Shown here: positions 56,496 to 64,000 of the stretch, piece after piece | How the letters are laid out: every line of letters begins with the position of its first letter | How positions within the stretch are numbered: the stretch's first letter is position 1 | NCBI RefSeq assembly: GCF_002776525.5 | Contig: NC_045438.1 | Location: 147,538,095-147,602,094 of the forward strand | Direction of reading: 5' to 3' | Length of the DNA: 64,000 nucleotides | Source: Piliocolobus tephrosceles | Lineage: Eukaryota; Chordata; Mammalia; Primates; Cercopithecidae | Notes under the pieces: model-generated | Seen by the model: only the letters and a program-made list of their open reading frames with translations | Told to the model about the DNA's origin: nothing | Database searches by the model: none | Position numbers and translations under genes: made by a program

Positions 56496-57874
56496 TACCT
56501 TCTCTCTGATTCTGTTAAAAGATTAACACTGAAAAAGTTAAAAAAACAAATCTGTCTAGTAAGGTTGATCCTCAGATTCCACTATTGGAACACTTGGGCA
56601 TCCAACCCTGGTCTCTCACTTACTGGGCTATCTGGCTTTTATAAGGTACCTTTGATTTCATTCTTGATTACTTGCCTTATTCAGCTGTTCCAGAATCAGG
56701 GCATCACCTCCATCCCATATGTGTCTCGACTCTTCCATGTCCAACCCTTGCTTAGGAACTGAAGGCCTGACCAACACATCACACTTCCCTCATAAAAGTA
56801 CTCATCTGCTGAAACTAGGAGACCAACTTCATCTCAAGAGAGGCTTGGCTCCTTAACCCAGGACCCAGACCAGGGAAGACTGCTACTTCCCCACGAAAGC
56901 AGCAAAAGTCAAATAGGTTTAACTCCAGTTCAGATGAAGGAATAATAAACAAATATTAGCTAAAAAGAAAGCTGAGGAGGGGGTTTGAGGGGGAAGAACA
57001 CCAGAAATTTATATGAATTTGAAAGAAACAATAATAAAATTGGTTAAAAAAACAACAGCAGAAACAGGGACTTCTTCATGCACTCTCATTCAAAACAAAA
57101 TGGCAGTGGATCCTGGGTACATCAACCACCATGTGGTGGAAAAACACAAGAACTAGCAAACTATTGGGTGGTCCTTCTCAGAGGAAAGTTGTCAGATCCA
57201 TCTGACTTTGATCTCTCATTCACAGAAATAGCCTGGAGAAACTCCTCCACCCAATAAAAATAATAAATCTCATAAGCCACACACTCTGCAGGCCAGAAAT
57301 CACCTCTGGTGAGAAACCTTCCTTTCCAACGCATGAAGCAAACATTAACTGTTAGAATGCTGGACTAGAAATATCACAGTGAAAACCCAAAGGAATAAAA
57401 GTCTGTGTCACAAATCTCAGAGGTTGGGGAAGATACAAGAGAAAGGAAGAGCTAAAATCTGTATTATTCCCTGCATCAGAAAGGTATTGTTGCCAGCAAT
57501 CTTTTAGGGAAACTGTCAGGAACTAAGAACATAAAACTCAGAATTTAAATTTAACCATGTTTATTCTGGTCTAGGGGCAAAACTAAAAGAGCATAAATAA
57601 GAAAGTCTGTAATAATGTGAAAACCTTACTTGTAAAGTAGCAAATTCCTTTAATTCTTGGTAAAACTCATGAACAAAAGCATTTTGGGGTGACCCTGCCC
57701 ACATAAGAGATTACTAATTCATGTGCACATATGCAAAATTACCATGTGAAACAAAATGTAGAATTCTAGGGTAAAGAAGACAATCTAATCTAACTCAACA
57801 GAGAGCCTCCTTTTCCTCATTCAGCCTTTTGCAATGTTATACACTGGTGGGCATCTTTCTTGTCTAGAAGTATA
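56496..57874. other. Unique sequence
   Basis: About 1.4 kb with no recognised repeat. Slightly more GC in 56560-56900. No coding signal recognised. Confidence 0.45.
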
Positions 57875-58105
57875 GAAAACAGTGCTTGGAACTGAAGGAC
57901 CTGGACTTGATTCTTGGTTACACTACTTAGTGGGTAGCTACTATTTGACTATACCACAACATGTTCTCTTACTGAGCTTTAGTTTTCATTCATGAAATGG
58001 AGTTAATGAATAGTGTCTAACTTACTTGTTATCATAAATATCAAATTAGATACTCCATGTAGAGTATCTGACACATGATCACTACTCTACAAAGGCTATT
58101 ATAAA
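57875..58105 (+). mobile_element. MIR
   Basis: ACCTGGACTTGATTCTTGGT, TTACTGAGCTTTAGTTTTCA, TTCATGAAATGGAGTTAATG and AGTATCTGACACATGATCAC in MIR order. Confidence 0.8.
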
Positions 58106-58164
58106 AAACATATATCCCATATTTATACATTAATAAATGTTGGTAAACATGAACTCCTTAATCA

Positions 58165-58262
58165 ATGGCTGGCAGTACTGTTGGCTCAGGTAAGTCATCT
58201 AACCAGTCTGAGCTTCCACATTCGTAAAATACAGATTATGCTACGTGTCCAGCCTACAATTC
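58165..58262 (+). mobile_element. MIR-family fragment
   Basis: CAGGTAAGTCATCTAACCAG and TCTGAGCTTCCACATTCGTA match the MIR core only. Confidence 0.6.
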
Positions 58263-58321
58263 ATTGATTTTCCACACTATCGAGAGTGGGAGCTCATCAG
58301 CCCAATTTCTATACTGTCACA

Positions 58322-58763
58322 TGCATTAGTTTGCTGGGGTTGCCCTAACAAAGTACTACGAAAAGGGTGGCTTTAACAACAGAAATTCCTGTTGAAGACT
58401 AGAGGTGCAAGCCCACAGGTGTTTCATTCCATAGCCCGTAAGGGACAATCTCTTCCAGGCCTCTCCCCTAGCTTCGGGTGGGTTACCAGCAATCTTTGGG
58501 GTTCCTTAACCAGTAGAACGTCACCTTGATCACTGCCTTCATGTTCACATGATGCTCTTCTCCCTTTGTGCGTGTGTCTGTCTCCAAATCACTGCTTTTT
58601 ATAGGACATCAATCAGATTGGATTAGAGCCTACCCCAAATGACTTTGTTTTTAACTTGTACTTCTGTAAAAATCCCTGTCTCCAAATAAACTCACTTTCC
58701 GAGGTATTCAGGGTTAGAACTTCAAAATATGTATTTTGGGGTGACACAATTTAACCCACAACA
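58322..58763 (-). mobile_element. MLT1-type MaLR LTR, minus strand
   Basis: TTAGTTTGCTGGGGTTGCCC, AAGGGTGGCTTTAACAACAG, GATTGGATTAGAGCCTACCC, CCCTGTCTCCAAATAAACTC and GGGGTGACACAATTTAACCC: reverse complement of an MLT1 LTR. Confidence 0.82.
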
Positions 58764-58942
58764 CCATGCTCCATCAAAAAAGCCAGCAAATCAGGGCACA
58801 CAGAGGGGGTCTGGGACAACATCTGCATTTAAGTCCAAGAGAACTCTAATCCAATTCCTGGCCAGACAGACTCTATCTGGCCCCAGGTAACAAATTTGAA
58901 CAGCTACTTCTGTACCACGCATCTATTTTCTCCACAGAAAAG

Positions 58943-59053
58943 GTTGCCAGATAGGACACCCACTTAAATTTAAATTTCCAATAAACAATGGACAATTTTT
59001 CAGTCTTGGCATATCCCATGAGCCTCCTGTATTTTTATTTCCTAAGCTGGCCC
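58943..59053. mobile_element. Small palindromic DNA-transposon relic
   Basis: GTTGCCAGATAGGACACCCA and AATAAACAATGGACAATTTT, mirrored by CCTGTATTTTTATTTCCTAA. It resembles a common palindromic mammalian MITE; family name not certain. Confidence 0.5.
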
Positions 59054-59094
59054 TCTACCCACAGGTGGGCTGCATTGCCATGCTGAGCTCTCAA

Positions 59095-59250
59095 GGTCAG
59101 GCAGCATTACCTAAATGTCTCCCATAAGAACGACCTGAGGTACTTGTTATGAATACAAATTCCCAGGCTCCATCCCAGACCCACAGAATCATGTTCACCA
59201 TTGAAGATGTCTGGAAGGCTACATTTGAACCAGTAGCTCAAGTCATTCTT
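59095..59250 (+). mobile_element. MER5/MER3-like hAT MITE relic
   Basis: GAGGTACTTGTTATGAATAC, AAATTCCCAGGCTCCATCCC and AGACCCACAGAATCATGTTC follow the MER5-group interior. Confidence 0.6.
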
Positions 59251-60180
59251 TTCAAAGACATCTGGGAAGCAACGGATTAGATGAGGACAAGGAACAGTTA
59301 GGAGTTATTAGTATAAGAAGTAAAAGGGAGAATGATAAAGTGAAAACAAAATCAAAACATAAACTGGTGGGATTAACAAATGCTTTTCTAATTCAGAATA
59401 TGAGGATGTAGGAGAAATGACTAGATAACTACAAAAATGCTTATCTTCTGGGGAGGTGGAAGTGGATGTAATCATTGTATTAGTAAGACTGTTTTCCTGT
59501 GGGCTTATTCCAATGCCAGGTGTAAACCTGCTAAACTCAGAGTACACTATGACCAAGGCCACCCTCTTCAAGGAAATAAGACCTTCTGCTCAGTCCCTCC
59601 TGGCACCATGCCTTCAACACTACCTGAGGCCTACCTAGGAAGGTGCTCCCTCTGCCTCTGCATTCTCAACCTCCCTGGCACAGGGAAATAATCTTCCTCC
59701 CTACAAGTATAGGCTCTGAGGGCAGAACTGTGCCTAGTTTGTGGGTGGTCTAGCTGTAGCTCAAAGCACTGAAATATGTTTCCAACACTGAAAAAATAAC
59801 AAGCAAAACCAAGGCAAAAACCACACTAAAATAAAATCTGTGTTTTATGTTGATCTCAAATAAAGCACCTAAAGCATTTAAATAAATCTCACTGACTGCA
59901 GAAGCAATAATAGCTTAGATGTAACTAGTGGCCTTTTAAAGCAAAACAACATTGGTTTACAAAACTAAATTACAGTGAGTATGTAAAGACTCATTGGATT
60001 AATTCAAAAAGATGCTGAAGTGGGATATATTCTTTGGACGGTCTGACCCATTTTTGGTCCCATCATTAATTCTGATTCCCTAATCCCAATTTTCTTCTTG
60101 TACTAGATGTTTAGAAGGATTTCTGAGCTCTGTGTAATTTGAACTCTGTCCCACAGGGGCTTAAATTCAACAAGAGTAAT
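59251..60180. other. Unique sequence
   Basis: No sure repeat. Overlapping open frames on both strands at 59308-59691 show no family that I know. Confidence 0.45.
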
Positions 60181-60226
60181 ACACACACACACACATACAC
60201 ACATATATAGATACATATACATACAA
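60181..60226. repeat. CA/TA microsatellite
   Basis: (AC)7 followed by ATACACACATATATAGATAC: short and interrupted. Confidence 0.9.
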
Positions 60227-61229
60227 TTTCATAACACAAATCACACATACACAATATTCATTATATTTCACATTATTTTAGCTTTAGGGTTTTAATTTAT
60301 GGTGTTTGCATTTTTATTTCATATGGTTTGTTTATTAGAAAAGGATGTAGCAACAACTAAGGGGGAACAGCCAGAACGTTCGAAAATTCATTGAAACAGA
60401 TCTAATGTCTGGTACTCATTCTATCACAGTGTAGCACAACACCCAAGGATGCAACTTCTAGGGTTCAATATGAAACATATTCTCATGACTGAAGCAAAAC
60501 CACTCCTTTCACGGAAAATACAAATGAAAATTCATCTTAGAAAAATAACCAAGAAATACGAGTATTTTTTTTTTTAGTATTTAATTTAATAAAAAGAACT
60601 GTCATATTGCAATCACTTTGAGACAGACAATGGAATTTGATTTAATATGTAATGCAGTCTATTCATTAGAAGATTATTACTTAGGATTAAAATGTTTATT
60701 GTATAAGTCAACTTCTTGTTAACTGGAGGAAACCTTTTTCCCTAAAGACACTGTAATATCTGAAGGTTATATAATGCTTCATTGTTTCCACATATATTTT
60801 TATTTTTTGTAAATAATCTAAGGATAAAAAACTAAATATTTCTGCCAAGTCACACAGTTGGTTTATGACATAGCTACTTTTAAAACTAGATCAAGTATGT
60901 CTAGACCAGTGTACCTTTTCATTTGCCAACCAGTCAAGATTCAGCAAGGAGTTCGTTTTAATTGTTTGATTAAATTTGTATTTATAATTCCTATCTTAAA
61001 CAAAATGTGACATTTTTAACCAATGCTAAATATTTTCAAGTAATTACATTTAGGCCCTTCCATATGTGATAAATACAGACAGAATTCAATTCTTATTATG
61101 GTGATCTGCATATTCAAGACTGTCATTTACCTTCTAGTGAAAAATACATTAACCTTTCTTTTGTCTTCATTCAATAATTCTGGTATTTGAAGTGGTAGAG
61201 AAAAAAAAAAATCAACTTTCAGAAGCCTA
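60227..61229. other. Unique AT-rich sequence
   Basis: About 1 kb, nothing recognised. Confidence 0.45.
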
Positions 61230-61860
61230 CATGATTTATTTAGATTCCATATAGTGGTAGTTTGGTCTGTGCCCAATGGTTATGCTAGAGTTCCCAGAAG
61301 GCCCTTCACTGGTAAGGTTCTGGGTTAATATTGGCCCTAGAAGAAATCTGCACAAGTTTTGGAGCAGAAGTGAAGCTGCAGCCAGTACTCTCTGAACGAA
61401 GGTCATCATGGAGAGAAGTGGTGGCAGAGCCGTGGATGCCAGCGTTCCCAGCTCATCCTTACTCTTCTCCATTCTGTGTCCAGCTCTTCTGCCCCAATGG
61501 ACCCTGCTGACCAACAGTGGCATGGTGCCCACAAGCAACTACTTGGTAGCAAAGCCACAGAAGCAGCTGCTACACAGAGGCATGCTCCCCAAGGCCCTCT
61601 GGGACCTTCCCATTCCCATCCACCTCGGGTGGTGGGCTGTGCTCAGCTTCTGACTCCCTAGCTGCTGACTCCTCTGATGCCCCCACTCCCCACTGCCCCT
61701 CCCCACCGCCACCCAGCTCCTCACACACGGGGGAGCTCTCATTCCTGTAATAACCCCCTAGTCCCATAGCTCCCGGTGGTTTGGCTTCCCTTGATTAACT
61801 CTTAACTGCTACACATACCTCCTAGTCCACAATTGTTGGAGGACTACCTAGGAGTATTTT
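61230..61860. other. Unclassified GC-richer block
   Basis: Clearly richer in G and C than its surroundings (e.g. CCCCACTCCCCACTGCCCCT near 61680). On the minus strand a polyadenylation-like AATAAA follows TATGGAATCT near 61240. This could be an old LTR on the minus strand. The overlapping short frames on both strands are not convincing genes. Confidence 0.45.
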
Positions 61861-61899
61861 TTGTTTTGTCTTTTGGAAGTTTTTATTACTATTTTTTTC

Positions 61900-62580
61900 T
61901 TCATAGTCACTTTTTAAAATTTTTTTAATGTTATGTTCCATATTACATAAAATGTATCATCTTAACTAATTTTGTTTTTGTTTTGAGACAAGGTCTTACT
62001 CTGTCATCCAAACCGGAGCACAGTGGCACGATCTTGGCTCACTGAAGCCTCTACCTCCTGGGCTCAAGTGATTCTCCTGCCTCAGCCTCCCAAGTAGCTG
62101 GGACTATAAGCACATGCCATCATACCTGGACAAATTTTATATTTTTATAGAGACAGGGTTTCGCCATGTTGCCTGGGCTGATCATCTTAACCATTTTTTA
62201 AATATACAGTTAAGACATACTGAATTATTCATATTGTTGTGCAACTATCGCCAACCATCAATCTCAAGAACTTTTTCATCTTGCCAAATTGAAACTCTAT
62301 ACCCATTACTCAATAACACCCCAATTCCATCTACTCTCAATGCCTGGGAATCACTATTTTACTTTCTGTTTCTATGATTTTGATTACTTTAAGTACTCAT
62401 ATATGTGTTATAATGTGTATGTATAATTTCATATGAGTTATAATTACATACTGTGTTATGCATCTGTTATAATCTGTCTTTTTGTGACTGGCTCTTTTCT
62501 CTTAATATTAATATCCTCAAGGTTTATTTATGGTGCAGCATTTGTTAGAACTTCCTTCTGTGTTCTAGTGTATATCAGAC
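61900..62580 (-). mobile_element. Old L1M 3' part, minus strand
   Basis: ATGTATCATCTTAAC, then ATTGTTGTGCAACTATCGCC, AGAACTTTTTCATCTTGCCA, TTTTGTGACTGGCTCTTTTC and TTATTTATGGTGCAGCATTT: the familiar L1M 3' region. A 5'-truncated Alu is inserted. The sequence then jumps to the inter-ORF region of an L1 on the same strand. Confidence 0.8.
61967..62180 (-). mobile_element. 5'-truncated Alu, minus strand
   Basis: Tail TTTTGTTTTTGTTTTGAGAC, then GTCTTACTCTGTCATCCAAA to GTTGCCTGGGCTG; the first part of the left arm is missing. Target duplication ATCATCTTAAC (61956-61966 and 62181-62191). Confidence 0.94.
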
Positions 62581-62721
62581 TCTGACTGATAAGAAGGTGC
62601 TTACTTCTTCCACTTTGTTATTTTTGTCCCTCATTTTCCATATCGCTACCTTCTTTTGTGTTTAGATGTTTTTTTGTGGTGAAATAATGTTTACATTCCT
62701 TTCTCATTTCCTTTTGTATAT

Positions 62722-62956
62722 AAATGGTCCCTGACTTTTAATGTTCAACTTATAATTTTTAACTTTATGGTGGGTTTATTTGGGCATAACCCCATCATAA
62801 GTTGCGGAGTGTAAGGACAACGGTTCAACTTACAACTTTTTGACTTTATGATGGGTTTTATCGGGGTATTAAATGCATTTTCAGCTTACATATTTTCAAC
62901 TTACAATGGGTTTATTGGGAAGTAGCCCCATCATAAGTTGAGGAACATCTGTGTAT
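62722..62956. mobile_element. Tandemly rearranged copy of the TA-target MITE
   Basis: AAATGGTCCCTGACTTTTAA (left end) leads within about 90 bp to a right end (CCCCATCATAAGTTGCGGAG), after which a second, longer part begins (CGGTTCAACTTACAACTTTT) and ends again with CCCCATCATAAGTTGAGGAA. Same family as 21178-21868. Confidence 0.75.
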
Positions 62957-63479
62957 TTTATATGTATTTTCTTTGTGGTTGCATTGGAAATTATATTGAA
63001 TCCTGAACTTACAGCACTCTAATTTGGATTTATACCAGCTTAATTCTAACAACATACAAAAACTCTGCTCTCCTTTAAATCTCTGTCCTCACTCCTTTCA
63101 GCTGCTTATGTTGCAAAATTATACCTTTATATATTGTGTGTCCCAAAACATGAACTAAAAAGCAAACAAACAAACTTAAATGCATTAGTCTCTTAAATTA
63201 TATAGAAAACAAAACATGGAGTTAAAAACCAAAGTTATAATAACACTAGCTTTTAGACTAACAATTGCCTTTTTAAAAAAGTTAGTCGTTACTCTCTAAA
63301 ACCATGTAGAAAACAAAAAGTGGAGTTACAGTCTGTTGTTACAATACTACTAGCTTTAATAATTTCCCATGCCTTTATCTTTACTGAGATGTGTATTTCT
63401 TCAAAGGGTTTCAGGTTATTGTCTAGTGTCCTTTCACGCCAACCTGCAGGACTCTCTTTGGTATTTCTTACAGGGTAAG

Positions 63480-64000
63480 TCTGGTGGTAACAAACTCCCT
63501 CAGCTTTTGTTTACCTGACAATGTCTTATTTTCTACCTCACTTTTGAAGAACAGTTGTTTTGTTAGATATAGGTTCTTTGGCTTTCCGTTTTTTGTTTGT
63601 TTTGTTTTGTTTATTCTTTTTCCTTTTATGTTGGCCCACTGGCTTCTGGGCTCCAAAGTTTCTGAGGAGAAATCTGTGGAGAATCTCATTGCGGCTCCTT
63701 TGCATGGAAAGAGTTGCTTCTCTCTTGCTGCTTTCAAGATACTCTTTTTTTCTTTTGACATTTTGATTATAATGTGTCTCAATGTAGGTCTCTGAGATCA
63801 TCCTACTCAGAGTTCACTGGGCTTCTGGGATGTTTACATTCATATCTTTCATGAAATGTGGGAAGTTTTCCACCATTACCTCTTCAAATATTCTCACTGC
63901 CCCTTTCTCTCTTCTGGAATTTCCACAATGCACCTGTTGATCTGTTCGATGGTGTAAGGTTCCACAGGTCCCTTATACTCCATTCACGTTTCCTCATTCT
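63480..64000 (-). pseudogene. Broken L1 ORF1 relic, cut by the window edge
   Basis: Minus-strand frames show the ORF1p C-terminal domain: LREFVTTRLTL, STDFSSETLEP, RHIIIKMSKE and KAAREKQL. A poly-Lys/Gln/Thr insertion from a TTTTG-type tract breaks the domain, and there are frameshifts. Related to the relics at 839-1930 and 25300-25960. Not translatable as ORF1p. Confidence 0.8.

Larger units (their letters stand above)
62590..64000 (-). mobile_element. Old L1 (L1M or HAL1 type), inter-ORF region and ORF1, minus strand
   Basis: Reverse complement of the L1 region after ORF1 (62590-63480) and of ORF1 (63480-64000), cut by the window edge. Marks are TCTAGTGTCCTTTCACGCCA, TCTGGTGGTAACAAACTCCC, TGATTATAATGTGTCTCAAT and CACAGGTCCCTTATACTCC. 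A MITE is inserted at 62722-62956. Confidence 0.85.

Noticed and set aside
1..64000. Bacterial, phage or plasmid content
   Set aside because: No operon-like gene packing or ribosome-binding sites; the whole window is laced with primate SINEs and LINEs.
1..64000. tRNA, rRNA or snRNA genes
   Set aside because: No cloverleaf or snRNA signature seen on either strand; Alu arms contain RNA polymerase III promoter-like boxes only because of their 7SL RNA origin.

Overview
This is 64 kb of nuclear DNA from a catarrhine primate, and most likely from an Old World monkey rather than an ape. About thirty Alu copies (full, truncated and monomeric), L1 pieces of several ages, MaLR-type LTRs, old L2 and MIR relics and DNA transposons with TA target sites fix it as primate. 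The youngest Alu (49274-49583) carries a set of substitutions that I know from cercopithecid AluY (AluYR-type) elements and not from human AluY, which points to a macaque, baboon or vervet-like genome. I see no exon, CpG island, tRNA, rRNA or CRISPR array. The window reads as intergenic or deep intronic DNA. Every long open frame is either Alu, L1, LTR or microsatellite sequence read through, or within the number expected by chance in AT-rich DNA. Layout, 1-12 kb: a Tigger2-type element carrying the tail of a dead transposase (151-587); an old L1 with ORF1 relics split by Alus (601-2350); an MLT1 LTR (2681-2980); two L1 3' ends on the minus strand; an L2 and a MIR; one Alu. 12-18 kb is a repeat-poor, AT-rich block with no Alu, L1 or LTR. 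18-29 kb is dense: nested Alu/L2/DNA-transposon stacks, a second ORF1-only L1 (25255-26930) holding a close inverted Alu pair, and a hAT-like element holding an Alu that has no A-tail. 29-34.4 kb: an old L1 3' UTR with an Alu and an AAAG microsatellite, then a run of four Alu-derived units. 34.4-43.5 kb is mostly unique sequence with MIRs; it holds an exact 45-bp direct duplication (34730 and 37387). 43568-45732 is a Tigger1 with an internal deletion, a lost transposase start codon and two Alu insertions. 49-56.5 kb: the monkey-type Alu beside an L1PA tail, MLT1 LTRs, several Alus, an old L1 with a perfect 24-bp palindrome, and an Alu nested in the tail of an older Alu. 57.8-59.3 kb holds MIR, MLT1 and small DNA-transposon relics. 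61.2-61.9 kb is an unclassified GC-richer block. 61.9-64 kb is a minus-strand L1 in which the 3' end lies next to ORF1 with ORF2 missing, with a tandemly rearranged DNA transposon inserted in it. No genes work together here. The content is a record of layered transposition: nesting, target-site duplications and strand give relative ages (MIR/L2 oldest, then L1M, Tigger and MLT1, then AluJ, AluS, AluY and last the monkey-type AluY). The points most worth a second look are the 45-bp duplication, the two Alus with target duplications but no A-tail, the ORF2-less L1 structures, the tight inverted Alu pairs, the palindrome and the repeat-poor candidate regulatory stretches. I found no previously undescribed gene system. 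Repeat names come from memory of family consensus sequences and were not checked against a database.
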